A stretch of 64,000 nucleotides of DNA, taken from contig JAEPNV010000006.1 of assembly GCA_017643215.1 (NCBI GenBank), positions 124,001 to 188,000 of the forward strand, in the 5' to 3' direction. The notes under the pieces are model-generated. The model made no database searches. It was not told the DNA's origin and worked only from the letters and a program-made list of their open reading frames with translations. This DNA comes from Roseibium sp. Its GTDB lineage: Bacteria > Pseudomonadota > Alphaproteobacteria > Rhizobiales > Stappiaceae. Made by a program: the position numbers and the translations under genes. This document shows positions 26,392-35,525 of this stretch, piece after piece (position 1 is the first letter of the stretch; each line of letters starts with the position of its first letter).

Positions 26392-26680
26392 CGGCAAATC
26401 CGGGCGAGAGAGGCTGGGTGTTCGAATTGCCGCATTAGCACAGCATTTTATCCAGCCTGTAAAGCCGGTTGTTGGGCGTTCGGAAATTGCGCGCACCGTC
26501 TCGGGACGCGGCGGCCATTGCTTGGCAGACCCGGAGAACCTTCGAGTGTACCGCTTTACATTGATCCGCGTCGCTGGATCGCTGTGCGGGGGCCGGGAGT
26601 GGCGCGTGCGCGGGGCGGAGCTGTGTGCGGCAGATGCCGGTCGCGCCAGTCGGCCGATGCCGCCCGACGGCTTGGCGACA

Positions 26681-27160
26681 TCACATCGCGCCGGGAACGA
26701 GTATGGCCACCATGACCCCCAATGAGACGGGGACACGAAGGCGCGGATACCAGATCGGGACCAGCCCGGACCGGGCGCAATAAAGATCAAAGGCAAGCAT
26801 GAGGCCGAACGCGCCCGCAAGGGCGGCCGAGCCGTAGTCGTAAGGCATGGCAAGGCATCCCCAGGCCACAAGCGCCGGAACGACACTTGCCCCGAGGCGT
26901 GAAAGCGAGGGTGCACCCCTGACGGTGCCCTGGCGCCCCATTTCCAAACCCCAATGAATGCCGCCGAGAAACGACAAGATGATGGCGCCATACATGTTAA
27001 GCGCAAGCCTTACCTGAAAGTGTTGATCCGGCGGCGCGATGATGGCGGCCAAGCTGAGAGCGGCAAAGGGAAGGAAACCGGCTGCTGTCAACCAAAGCGC
27101 TGGACCTGGAATGCGGTTTTCGGATTCAAGCATTGGTTCAGCATTGTCGGCGGCGTTCAT
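26681..27160 (-). CDS. DUF3429 membrane protein
   Basis: A 159-residue inner-membrane protein of the DUF3429 (TMEM69-like) family. About five hydrophobic helices are visible. The family core is the second and third helices with LNMYGAIILSFLGGIHWGLEM, followed by the LVPIWYPRLRVPVS element near the C-terminus. Its function is unknown; homologues are common in alphaproteobacteria. It starts 27 bases after the glutathione peroxidase stop codon on the same strand, so the two may share a transcript. Confidence 0.85.
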   Translation of the reverse strand: MNAADNAEPMLESENRIPGPALWLTAAGFLPFAALSLAAIIAPPDQHFQVRLALNMYGAIILSFLGGIHWGLEMGRQGTVRGAPSLSRLGASVVPALVAWGCLAMPYDYGSAALAGAFGLMLAFDLYCARSGLVPIWYPRLRVPVSLGVMVAILVPGAM

Positions 27161-27187
27161 CTGAAGGCAGGTCCGGTCTTGATGGGC

Positions 27188-27790
27188 TTAGTTGACGGGC
27201 TCAGAAATTGGGGCGGCGGCCCGTCTCAATTGCTGTTCGATCGCCTCGACGATTTGCGGGGCGTTTGGCTTGGTCGGCGTCGCAAACCAGGCCACGAGTT
27301 GTCCATCCGGGCCAACGAGATACTTGTGGAAATTCCAGTAGGGCCGGGCGGTGATGCCAAAATGGTCCACAGCCCATTTGTAGAACGGATGCGCCTTTGT
27401 ACCCTTCACGTGGGTTTTTGCGGTCATCGGAAATTTAGCGCCGAACTGGGCCTCGCAATAGCCGCGCATTTCCGAATTCGAACGCGGTTCTTGGTTGCCG
27501 AAGTCATTGGACGGCACGCCGAGAACGACCAGTCCTTCCTCCGTAAACCGTTCGTGCAAGTGCTGGAGGCCGCTGATCTGGTTTTTAAAGCCGCAGGCGG
27601 TCGCCGTGTTCACAACCAAAATCGGTTGGCCGGCAAAATCGGAAAGCGGCAGGGGTGCGCCTTCAGGTGTTTCAAAAGAAAATGCATAAGCGGTGTCTTT
27701 GGCCATGCTTGGCTCCGAACTGAAAGCGAGGGCAAACAAGAAAAGCCCGGCGGCGATCACACCTGAAAAAGCCCGATGATTTCTGATCAC
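27188..27790 (-). CDS. exported glutathione peroxidase-family thiol peroxidase
   Basis: A 200-residue protein with a signal peptide (residues 1-30, core VIAAGLFLFALAF, cleavage likely after SMA) and a glutathione-peroxidase fold. The peroxidatic residue is cysteine C66 in NTATACGFKNQ. The usual NQF of the catalytic tetrad reads N95-D96-F, so the glutamine appears replaced by Asp; W and N of the WNFHKYLV motif are kept. It probably reduces peroxides in the periplasm, where glutathione is scarce, so a thioredoxin-like donor is more likely. It lacks an obvious resolving cysteine. Confidence 0.85.
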   Translation of the reverse strand: MIRNHRAFSGVIAAGLFLFALAFSSEPSMAKDTAYAFSFETPEGAPLPLSDFAGQPILVVNTATACGFKNQISGLQHLHERFTEEGLVVLGVPSNDFGNQEPRSNSEMRGYCEAQFGAKFPMTAKTHVKGTKAHPFYKWAVDHFGITARPYWNFHKYLVGPDGQLVAWFATPTKPNAPQIVEAIEQQLRRAAAPISEPVN

Positions 27791-27905
27791 GCCAATTCTC
27801 CCGTTATTGACCTGCGTATTGCGGACTTTACGTCAAAGACCTGCACACAGTTCACACGCTAGAGCCGTCCAGATTGACTGGTAGCGGCCACAAAATGGAT
27901 TGACG

Positions 27906-28901
27906 ATGGGATCGATATCAGGCGCGGGCATGCGCACATGCGTGATTGGTGCAGGCCTTGCCGGTCTGACCGCCGCCCGGCACGCGCACGCCGCCGGATT
28001 TGAGGTGACCGTGCTGGATAAGGGGCGCGGGCTTGGAGGCCGGATGGCCACCCGGCGGACTGCCGACGGCTTTGTGTTCGATCACGGCGCGCAGTACTTC
28101 ACCGTGCGCACTCCGGACTTCAAGGCGCTTGTAACCGAAGCGATAAAAGACCGAGCATTGGCGCTCTGGGCGCCGGCGGACGAAGCACATCGGCCACCGA
28201 CAACCGGATCGAATGACCCGTGGTATGTGGGTTGCCCCGGGATGAGCGGCTTGGCGAAATGGCTTGCCCGGTCGTTGGACGTTCGCACCGGAACAACGGT
28301 CACGGGGCTAACCCGGGCTTCCGGTCGATGGCACGTCGAGACGACGGATGATGGCTGGAGCGATGACTTTGACCGCATCGTTGTGGCCATCCCCGCGCCG
28401 CAGGCTCAAACGCTCTTGTCCGGCATCGTGGATATCAATGCCCGCCTATCGGCGGTGAGCGTCGACCCATGCTGGGCAGTCCTAGCTGGATTTGAACAGC
28501 CGTTGAAAAAGCTTCCGGCAGTCTATCGCTCCGAAACTACGCCGATTGGCCGGGTCGCCCGCAATGGCACAAAAATGGGGCGCCCCCCGGAACACGAAGC
28601 CGTGGTGGTTCACATGAACCCGGAGTGGAGCACAGCATATTTGGAGCATACGCCAGAAGACGTTTCGGCCATGGCGTTGATATTCCTTGGAAAAATGTGG
28701 CCGGAACTGCCAGGTCCTCCCAGTTATCTTTCAGCCCATCGGTGGCGTTATGCGCGGACCCGCGTACCCCTTGGCGCGCCGTTCATTTCGAGCGCCGATG
28801 GATCGCTGCTTGTGGGCGGGGATTGGTGCCTCGGCGCCCGCGTCGAGTGTGCCTATGAAAGTGGCGCGGCGATCGGGAAGGCACTTGCAAGTCGAGCTTG
28901 A
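27906..28901 (+). CDS. renalase-like FAD-dependent oxidoreductase
   Basis: A 331-residue flavoprotein of the amine-oxidase/renalase-like group (COG3380). An N-terminal Rossmann motif, VIGAGLAGLTAARHA, runs into the glutamate-equivalent DKGRGLGGRMATRR and the FDHGAQYFTV block typical of this family. The C-terminal motif LLVGGDWCLGARVECAYESG closes the FAD site. These proteins oxidise reduced or mis-formed nicotinamide dinucleotides or amines; the precise substrate is not known here. The start could be ATG 27906 or ATG 27930; neither has a strong ribosome binding site. Confidence 0.85.
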   Translation: MGSISGAGMRTCVIGAGLAGLTAARHAHAAGFEVTVLDKGRGLGGRMATRRTADGFVFDHGAQYFTVRTPDFKALVTEAIKDRALALWAPADEAHRPPTTGSNDPWYVGCPGMSGLAKWLARSLDVRTGTTVTGLTRASGRWHVETTDDGWSDDFDRIVVAIPAPQAQTLLSGIVDINARLSAVSVDPCWAVLAGFEQPLKKLPAVYRSETTPIGRVARNGTKMGRPPEHEAVVVHMNPEWSTAYLEHTPEDVSAMALIFLGKMWPELPGPPSYLSAHRWRYARTRVPLGAPFISSADGSLLVGGDWCLGARVECAYESGAAIGKALASRA

Positions 28902-29047
28902 CTTTGGTCTTGGTGCGGCTTACCGCCGCTGGTGCACCTGTTAGATTTCACGAATGCTTGGCAATCCGTTTGCGCGCCGTCTTGGTCCATTTCACCATAA
29001 GGCCGCAATCATCCATGCCGCGCGGTCCCGCCAAGGGAGTCCACTTC

Positions 29048-29794
29048 ATGCAACAGTTTTCGTTTCAGCTGTACAGCGCCCGCAACATGCCGTCCTTAAA
29101 CGACGCGTTGAGTGTGATCGCCGGTGCCGGCTACACGATGGTGGAAGGCTATCCGGATCTTTATGCGGATCCGGAGGCGACCCGCGCCGCACTCGATGCG
29201 GCCGGCCTTTCAATGCCGTCCGGACATTTTTCCATCGACATGCTTGAGTCCGATCTGGAACGGGCGATGTTAGTTGCGCGCGTGCTCGGGATGTCGCACC
29301 TTTACTGCCCGTTTATCGCCGAGCAGGACAGGCCAAAGGCCGCCGAGGGATGGATCGCCTTTGCCGGGCGGCTCGAAAAGCTGGCGCGCGAATTCAGCGG
29401 CACCGGCATAACCTTTGGCTGGCACAACCACGACTTCGAGTTTGCCAGTCTTGAGGACGGCCGGGTGCCGATGGCGTTGCTGCTTGAACACGCGCCGACG
29501 ATGTCCTGGGAGGCCGATATCGCCTGGATTGTCCGGGGCGGCCAAAATCCGTTCGACTGGATCTCCCAATACGGCGACCAGATCAGCGCCGTGCACGTGA
29601 AGGACATTGCGCCCGCCGGCGAATGCCTTGATGAGGACGGCTGGGCTGATGTTGGCCACGGCACGGTGGATTGGGCCGGTCTGATGGCCGCGTTGTCGGC
29701 CGGCCCGGACCGCCTGTTTGTGCTCGAACACGACAATCCGAGTGACGTCAAACGGTTCGCCGAACGCTCATTTGCTTCGGTTCGAACGTACTAA
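29048..29794 (+). CDS. sugar phosphate isomerase/epimerase (xylose-isomerase-like TIM barrel)
   Basis: A 248-residue TIM-barrel protein of the IolE/hydroxypyruvate-isomerase superfamily. Metal-binding positions of the fold appear in FGWHNHDFEF, WEADIAW and the HVKDIAP motif, and the late WADVGHGTVDW. The ATG at 29048 has AAGGGAG upstream; the open frame to 28898 is spurious. It is followed after 24 bases by a Gfo/Idh/MocA dehydrogenase, a pairing usual in catabolism of inositols or uncommon sugars. Substrate unknown. Confidence 0.85.
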   Translation: MQQFSFQLYSARNMPSLNDALSVIAGAGYTMVEGYPDLYADPEATRAALDAAGLSMPSGHFSIDMLESDLERAMLVARVLGMSHLYCPFIAEQDRPKAAEGWIAFAGRLEKLAREFSGTGITFGWHNHDFEFASLEDGRVPMALLLEHAPTMSWEADIAWIVRGGQNPFDWISQYGDQISAVHVKDIAPAGECLDEDGWADVGHGTVDWAGLMAALSAGPDRLFVLEHDNPSDVKRFAERSFASVRTY

Positions 29795-29818
29795 AAGCTC
29801 CGATTGAAGGACCAATCC

Positions 29819-30952
29819 ATGTCCCAGCCGCTTGGCGTCGGCATCATTGGATGCGGCAATATCTCGACCACCTATTTCGAACGCGCGCCGCTGTTCAAAT
29901 CGATCGAAATCCGCGCGTGCGCCGATATGAACCGGGATGCTGCAGACCGGCGGGCTGCGGAATTCGATATCAGGTCGGAAACCGTCGACGGGCTCCTGCG
30001 CGCCGACGACATCGACATCGTCGTCAACCTGACGATCCCGGATGCGCACTGGCCGGTGTCGAAGGACATCCTGTCGGCCGGAAAACACGTCTATTCTGAA
30101 AAACCGCTGGTGCTGACCCTGGAAGATGGCCGGGCCATGCGCGATCTCGCCCATGCCAAGGGGCTTAAGGTCGGCGCCGCGCCCGATACCTTTTTGGGCG
30201 GAGCCCATCAATCGGCGCGCAAGGCGGTCGATGATGGACGGATCGGCAAGATTGCGTCCGGAACGTGCCATGTCATGAGCCACGGCATGGAGCATTGGCA
30301 TCCCAATCCGGATTTCTTCTTCCTGCCGGGCGGTGGGCCGGTTCTGGATCTTGGTCCGTACTACATCGCCAACCTTGTCAATCTGATCGGGCCGGTGAAA
30401 CGCGTGGCGGCCTTGTCCTCCATGGCGACGCCGACCCGCACGATTACCAGCGCGCCGCGCGCCGGAGAGGAGATCCCAGTCAGTACACCCACCAATGTGC
30501 ACGCGCTGCTGGAGTTTGAAACCGGCGCCACGGTCACGTTCTCCGCGAGTTGGGATGTGTGGGCGCATAGGCATGCGCCGATGGAGATCTATGGAACGGA
30601 CGGATCCCTTTATATCCCAGATCCGAATTTCTTTGGCGGCGAGGTCTTGATCACCCAGCGCGACAGCGATGTCGCGCCGGTTGGCGATGGCGGCCACCCG
30701 TTCTCACGCAACAACCAGACCGACAATGGCCATGGCTTTGCCAACTACCGCGCTGTGGGTCTCGCCGACATGGCGGTCGCAATTCTCGAAGGCCGCGACC
30801 ATCGCTGCGCGCTCGACCGGGCGTTGCACTGCGTCGATGTCATGGTCTCGATCCTGAAGTCGGGCGAGACCGGCGCCTTTGTAGAGCTTGAGACATCCTG
30901 CACGCGGCCGGCCGCGCTGGGCGTCGAGGAAGCGCGGGGATTGTTGCGGTGA
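29819..30952 (+). CDS. Gfo/Idh/MocA-family oxidoreductase
   Basis: NAD(P)-dependent sugar or inositol dehydrogenase, 377 residues. The Rossmann motif GVGIIGCGNIS is near the start and the EKPLVLTLEDG element with the family lysine lies at about residue 90. The C-terminal domain has the PVLDLGPYYI motif with its aspartate. AAGGA seven bases before the ATG at 29819 decides the start. It forms a two-gene unit with the isomerase upstream; together they would oxidise and isomerise a cyclic polyol or sugar. No transporter is adjacent. Confidence 0.88.
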   Translation: MSQPLGVGIIGCGNISTTYFERAPLFKSIEIRACADMNRDAADRRAAEFDIRSETVDGLLRADDIDIVVNLTIPDAHWPVSKDILSAGKHVYSEKPLVLTLEDGRAMRDLAHAKGLKVGAAPDTFLGGAHQSARKAVDDGRIGKIASGTCHVMSHGMEHWHPNPDFFFLPGGGPVLDLGPYYIANLVNLIGPVKRVAALSSMATPTRTITSAPRAGEEIPVSTPTNVHALLEFETGATVTFSASWDVWAHRHAPMEIYGTDGSLYIPDPNFFGGEVLITQRDSDVAPVGDGGHPFSRNNQTDNGHGFANYRAVGLADMAVAILEGRDHRCALDRALHCVDVMVSILKSGETGAFVELETSCTRPAALGVEEARGLLR

Positions 30953-31059
30953 ACAGGCCGTCCAATTCCACTTGACCCTTTGAGCCGCATTTCGGACTGT
31001 GCCCCCGTGAGGGGATCGGCCGGGCGCGGCGGTTTGATGATCAAAAGAGGGTGGGACGC

Positions 31060-31641
31060 ATGTTGTATCTGATCGTTGGGCTGATCATATTTTTCGGCCT
31101 TCATTCCCTGCCGATGGCATCGGCGATGAAAGCAAATGTGGTCAGCCGGCTTGGACTGTTCCCTTACAAAGGGCTCTACTCACTCCTGTCGATCATCGGC
31201 CTCGGACTGATCATTTACGGCTATGGGCTCGCGCGGGTTGAAGGCACACCGGTCCTTTATGATCCGCCGGCGTGGACGCGTCATTTGATGATGCTTTTGA
31301 TGGTGCCGGTGTTCATCCTGTTGATCGCGGCCTATGTCCAGGGCCGGATCAAGCGAACCTTCAAGCACCCCATGCTCGTGGCGGTGAAACTGTGGGCCTT
31401 GTCGCATCTTCTGGTGCGCGGTGATTTGGCTTCGGTGCTTCTGTTTGGGACTTTCCTGGTGTGGGCGGTTGTCGATCGTATTTCCCTCAAGCGGCGGGTT
31501 GACGGCGAACCTATGGTGGCAATCCACGTCGATGAAAACCGGCCTTATATGGACGGTCTTGTCATTTTGGCGGGCCTTGCGCTTTACGGTTGGTTCGTTT
31601 GGCAAGGACATGCGCTTGTCACGGGCGTCCCCTTGACTTAA
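31060..31641 (+). CDS. NnrU-family membrane protein
   Basis: A 193-residue inner-membrane protein with five to six helices. The NnrU marks are the N-terminal FGLHSLPM, the VSRLGLFPYKGLYSLLSIIGLGLI stretch split by short polar residues, TFKHPMLVAVKLWALSHLLVRGD and VDRISLKRR. NnrU was named from denitrification clusters but occurs widely without them; its role may be linked to haem or isoprenoid enzymes of the related MAPEG-type fold, which is not established. ATG 31060 is preferred over GTG 31051 because the purine-rich GAGGGTGGGA fits it better. The 211 bases downstream hold a short GCAAAAACC/GGTTTTGC hairpin (31657-31676) and nothing else clear. Confidence 0.88.
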   Translation: MLYLIVGLIIFFGLHSLPMASAMKANVVSRLGLFPYKGLYSLLSIIGLGLIIYGYGLARVEGTPVLYDPPAWTRHLMMLLMVPVFILLIAAYVQGRIKRTFKHPMLVAVKLWALSHLLVRGDLASVLLFGTFLVWAVVDRISLKRRVDGEPMVAIHVDENRPYMDGLVILAGLALYGWFVWQGHALVTGVPLT

Positions 31642-31852
31642 TCACTGCTGCCAAACGCAAAAACCACGGGTTTTGCCGGCAATCGCGGCGGCTGCCTCAC
31701 TTGCGCCATCAATCGGTTGATTAAGGAAGCGGGTGCCGTTTGCGTGCGCCCGGCCAAGCCGGTAGGTTGTCGCGCCAAACGCCGGTGCTGGCAGACCCAA
31801 CAGTCTTTCGCCAGGCTTGGCACACCATTCAAAATGCGGGAACACAAGACGC

Positions 31853-32536
31853 ATGTCCGATATTTTTCGTGAGGTCGATGAAGACATCCGCAAGGAGAAA
31901 TACCGTCGGCTTTGGGACCGGTATGGCATTTGGGCGATCATGGTTGCGGTTCTGATCGTGGCCGGCACGGGCGGATACCGGGGATGGATCTACTGGCAGG
32001 ACACCCAGTCACAAAATGCCGGCGACATGTTCTTCGAGGCCGTTACCTTGTCGGAAGAAGGTAATGTCGATGAGGCGCTTGCCATCTTTGCCGAGTTGCA
32101 GGACTCCGTTGGCGGATATCCGCAAATTGCCCGGCTGCGCGAGGCGACTGAACTTGCCCGCACCGGCCGCCAAACCGAAGCTTTGGGCATTTTCGACAGC
32201 CTCTCCCGGGACAGCAATGTCGACCGTGCGCTCCAGTCGGTCGCGTCCATCCGCGCCGGGTATCTTGCCGTCGATCTGGAGGACTATACCGGCGTCGCGG
32301 ACCGGGTCGAAGGCCTGACGGGCCCGGACGACCCCTTCCGCGCCGCGGCCCGGGAGCTCCTGGCCTTAAGCGCCTGGAACAACGGCGATGTGGAAACGGC
32401 CAGACGCTGGATCTCCGCGATCCAGGATGATCCGGCCACGCCGACCGGCGTCACACAGCGGGTCAGCATTTTGTCCGAGGTCATTCGCGCCCGGTATGGT
32501 GCGCCGTCCGAGCAAGGCACGGGAGCCAGCGAGTGA
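31853..32536 (+). CDS. TPR membrane protein, YfgM-like
   Basis: A 227-residue single-pass inner-membrane protein. A charged cytoplasmic N-terminus (SDIFREVDEDIRKEKYRRLW) leads into one helix (about 24-41). The periplasmic part has helical TPR-like repeats, as in NVDEALAIFAELQD and GRQTEALGIFDSLS. YfgM is an ancillary partner of the SecYEG translocon and periplasmic chaperones in E. coli. Order yfgM-bamB-der is the same here as in E. coli, which supports the call. The gene overlaps bamB by four bases. Confidence 0.88.
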   Translation: MSDIFREVDEDIRKEKYRRLWDRYGIWAIMVAVLIVAGTGGYRGWIYWQDTQSQNAGDMFFEAVTLSEEGNVDEALAIFAELQDSVGGYPQIARLREATELARTGRQTEALGIFDSLSRDSNVDRALQSVASIRAGYLAVDLEDYTGVADRVEGLTGPDDPFRAAARELLALSAWNNGDVETARRWISAIQDDPATPTGVTQRVSILSEVIRARYGAPSEQGTGASE

Positions 32537-33885
32537 GCCGCTTGTCCGTGATCAGATCCGCGCGCATCGCCGCCATCGTGCTTGTCCCGGCCATCCTGCT
32601 TGGCGGGTGCGGCGGCGCATCGGAGTTTGCCGATTCCATCAATCCGTTTTCCAGGGAAAAGACGCTTCCCGGCGAGCGTGAGCCGGTGTTCGAAGGCGCG
32701 GACCCGGCGGCAGTTGCCGAAGCGCGCCCCGCGTCGGTCGGTCCGGCCAATGGCGGCCAGGACTGGACGACATCGGGAGGCGGATTGACCAACGATCCTG
32801 GCAATGTCGCGGTGTCGGTGTCCGGGTCCAGGGCCTGGCAAACCCGGATTGGAACCTCAGGGGGCGGCATTCGATCCAGCGCGCTGCGCCCCGCCGCTCG
32901 CCCGGTAAGCGCGGCCGGCCGCATCTTTGTTTATAAGCCCGATGGCGAAGTCGTTGCGCTGTCCTCGGGAGGCGCCCGGCTTTGGACCCGGTCCCTGCGT
33001 CCGGAAGACGAGCGTGATGTCGCCCCCGGCGGCGGTGTGGCACTGTCGGGCGGACGCGTGTACGCGGCAACGGGATATGGCCAGGTGGTGTCACTCGATG
33101 CCGGAAATGGTCAACCGGTCTGGACGGCGGACCTTAACGGCCCGGCAAGGGGTGCGCCAGTCGCCGGCGCCGGGCACGTGTTTGTCGTCACCCAGTCCAA
33201 CGAAGTTTACGCCTTGAACCAGGAAGACGGGTCGATTGCCTGGAGCTATATCGGGATCGAGGAAACCGCGGGGCTCCTGTCGGCTGCCAACCCGGCAGTC
33301 TCGGGCGACAGGGTGATCGTTCCATTCTCCTCCGGCGAGATCATGGCGCTTGATATCAAGACCGGCGAACCCATCTGGATCGATGGTGTCTCCCGCGGCT
33401 TGCGCACCCTCGCATTGTCCGGCCTGGCGGACGTGTCGGCTAGCCCGGTCATCTCCGGCACGACCGTTTATGCCACCGGCGTGGCCGGGCGGACCATTGC
33501 AGCGTCCGTGCGCACCGGCCAGCGCGAGTGGTCGAAGGACATTGGCAGCGTGCACACCCCGGTGGTCTCGGGCAACGCGATCTTCATGATCGATCTGGAC
33601 GACCGGATGGTGGCGCTCGACCGCAGCAACGGCGACACGCTCTGGTCGACCGTCCTGCCGCGCCCGGACAACAAGAAGCGCCGCCGGAATTGGGCGGGAC
33701 CGATACTGGCAAACGGCACGCTGGTGGCGTTTTCCAGTGACGGACGGATCACGTTGGTGGATTCGACCACAGGCGCCGTGCGCTCAACCAGCACGGTCAA
33801 TACGGATGTCTTTGTCACGCCGATCGTCGCCGGTGGGCGGGTGGTCGTGCTGAGCGGCGACGATGGGGTCGCCGCGTTCAACTGA
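32533..33885 (+). CDS. bamB: outer membrane assembly lipoprotein BamB
   Basis: Lipoprotein of the BAM complex that inserts beta-barrel proteins into the outer membrane. A basic start and hydrophobic core lead to the lipobox LLGGC with C26 as the lipidated residue. The remaining 420 residues are a PQQ-like eight-bladed propeller, with repeated blade motifs such as GQPVWTADLNG, GSIAWSYIG and GDTLWSTVLP. The GTG start overlaps the YfgM-like gene stop. Downstream lies a hairpin-rich 121-base gap and der. Confidence 0.9.
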   Translation: MSRLSVIRSARIAAIVLVPAILLGGCGGASEFADSINPFSREKTLPGEREPVFEGADPAAVAEARPASVGPANGGQDWTTSGGGLTNDPGNVAVSVSGSRAWQTRIGTSGGGIRSSALRPAARPVSAAGRIFVYKPDGEVVALSSGGARLWTRSLRPEDERDVAPGGGVALSGGRVYAATGYGQVVSLDAGNGQPVWTADLNGPARGAPVAGAGHVFVVTQSNEVYALNQEDGSIAWSYIGIEETAGLLSAANPAVSGDRVIVPFSSGEIMALDIKTGEPIWIDGVSRGLRTLALSGLADVSASPVISGTTVYATGVAGRTIAASVRTGQREWSKDIGSVHTPVVSGNAIFMIDLDDRMVALDRSNGDTLWSTVLPRPDNKKRRRNWAGPILANGTLVAFSSDGRITLVDSTTGAVRSTSTVNTDVFVTPIVAGGRVVVLSGDDGVAAFN

Positions 33886-33897
33886 CCCGGAGCAGCC

Positions 33898-33912
33898 TGC
33901 CCCGATGGGGCA
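33898..33912 (+). terminator. short GC hairpin after bamB
   Basis: TGCCCC and GGGGCA form a perfect six-pair stem with the loop GAT, 13 bases after the bamB stop codon. It has no U-run, so it may be a pause site, a transcript-end stabiliser or part of a larger fold with the hairpin at 33953-33982. Confidence 0.3.
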
Positions 33913-33952
33913 CGGATAATCTGCTCGACCAAATTGTAGGCGAGCACCTGAT

Positions 33953-33982
33953 GGACACCCAATCGAACCCGGTTGGGTGTCC
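33953..33982 (+). terminator. 10-bp perfect hairpin between bamB and der
   Basis: GGACACCCAA (33953-33962) pairs perfectly with TTGGGTGTCC (33973-33982) around a ten-base loop. It is followed by GTTGGTTTGG, a weak T-rich tract, and lies 24 bases before the der start. It may partly terminate the yfgM-bamB transcript, or it may sit in the der leader and affect its translation. Confidence 0.45.
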
Positions 33983-34006
33983 GTTGGTTTGGTAATATCA
34001 GGAGTG

Positions 34007-35443
34007 ATGGAATTGGGCGCAACAGTCGCCATTATCGGTCGGCCGAATGTCGGCAAGTCCACCTTGTTCAACCGTCTCGTGGGCAAGCGGCTGGCATTGG
34101 TCGACGATACGCCGGGTGTTACACGCGACCGGCGTCCCGGCGAAGCGCGTCTTGGCGATTTGCGCTTCACGATTGTTGACACCGCCGGGCTTGAGGACGC
34201 GGACGCGGCAAGCCTTGCTGGACGCATGCGCCGGCAAACGGAAGAGGCCATCGGGTCGGCGAATGCGGTCTTGTTCGTGATCGATGCCAGAGCCGGCGTC
34301 ACCCCGCTTGATGCACATTTTGCGGAGGTCGCCCGCAAAACAACCACACCGGTGATCCTGCTTGCCAACAAGGCGGAAGGCCGTGCTGGCGAAGGCGGCC
34401 TTTATGAATCCTATTCGCTCGGTCTTGGCGAACCGATTGCCATCTCGGCCGAGCACGGTGAAGGATTGGCCGACCTTTACGACGCGTTGAAGCCCCTGGT
34501 CGATGACGCCAATACGGAAGCCGATGCCGCGCGGGACGAGGCGCGGACCAATGTCGATGTCGACGAAGAGGGCGAAATCGTCGATGACGAGGATCCGGTT
34601 GGAACCCGGACGCGGCCGCTCCGGGTGGCGATCGTCGGCCGCCCGAACGCGGGCAAATCCACCTTGATCAACCGCATGCTGGGCGAGGACCGCATGTTGA
34701 CTGGACCGGAAGCCGGGATCACGCGCGATTCCATATCGGCGGACTGGCAGTGGCGGGACCGGCACATCAAACTGTTCGACACCGCCGGGATTCGCCGGAA
34801 GGCGAGGGTTCAGGAAAAGCTGGAGAAGCTCTCTGTCGCCGACGCGCTTCGGGCGATCAAGTTTGCCGAAGTTGTCGTGGTAACCCTGGACGCAACGAAT
34901 TCATTCGAAAAGCAGGACCTGCAGATCATCGACCTGGTCGCGCGCGAGGGCCGTGCGCTTGTGATTGCGATCAACAAATGGGACATGGTGGAGGACCGGG
35001 AAGCGGCGTGGAAAAAGATCCGCGACGCCAATGAGCGCTATTTCAACCAGATCCGCGGCGTTCAGATCGCGACCCTGTCCGGACTGCAGGGCCAGGGCAT
35101 CGACCGATTGATTGAATACGTGTTTTCCGCGTATGACGCGTGGAATGCCCGGGTGTCGACCTCCCGGCTCAACCGCTGGCTTGAAAAGGTCACGGTCAAC
35201 CATCCGCCGCCCGCCGTGGCTGGCCGCCGTGTCCGGCTTCGCTACATGACACAGCCGAAAACCCGGCCGCCGCACTTCGTCGCGTTTTGCTCCCGTCCGG
35301 AGCAACTGCCTGAAAGCTACACCCGCTACCTGGTCAACAGCCTGCGGGAGACCTTCGATATTCCGGGAACTCCGATCCGCCTGTCCTACCGAAAGGGCGA
35401 AAATCCCTACGCCAGCAAGAAAAAACGAAGAAAGATCCAATAG
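34007..35443 (+). CDS. der: ribosome-assembly GTPase Der (EngA)
   Basis: Essential GTPase with two tandem G domains that matures the 50S ribosomal subunit. The first P-loop, GRPNVGKS, is near residue 9 and the second, GRPNAGKS, is near 218. DTAGLED and DTAGIRR are the switch II elements, and the NKAEG and NKWDM motifs give guanine specificity. A KH-like domain closes the protein, with a basic tail (KKKRRKIQ). An acidic linker ([20 protein letters not shown]) joins the two G domains. The start could also be TTG 34013, which is eight bases from AGGAG (34000-34004), whereas the ATG is only two. Confidence 0.95.
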   Translation: MELGATVAIIGRPNVGKSTLFNRLVGKRLALVDDTPGVTRDRRPGEARLGDLRFTIVDTAGLEDADAASLAGRMRRQTEEAIGSANAVLFVIDARAGVTPLDAHFAEVARKTTTPVILLANKAEGRAGEGGLYESYSLGLGEPIAISAEHGEGLADLYDALKPLVDDANTEADAARDEARTNVDVDEEGEIVDDEDPVGTRTRPLRVAIVGRPNAGKSTLINRMLGEDRMLTGPEAGITRDSISADWQWRDRHIKLFDTAGIRRKARVQEKLEKLSVADALRAIKFAEVVVVTLDATNSFEKQDLQIIDLVAREGRALVIAINKWDMVEDREAAWKKIRDANERYFNQIRGVQIATLSGLQGQGIDRLIEYVFSAYDAWNARVSTSRLNRWLEKVTVNHPPPAVAGRRVRLRYMTQPKTRPPHFVAFCSRPEQLPESYTRYLVNSLRETFDIPGTPIRLSYRKGENPYASKKKRRKIQ

Positions 35444-35525
35444 ACGCGGCGGGCCAGGCAGTCTGGCCGTACCGATTGCGGATCCAGCCCCACCACAAAC
35501 GCTGCGCAAACAGAGAGGAAACGAA

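Noticed and set aside
26392-27006. N-terminal extension of the GDP-mannose pyrophosphorylase
   Set aside because: The extended part is antisense or out of frame to the DUF3429 gene and lacks similarity; the known signature starts directly after ATG 26391.
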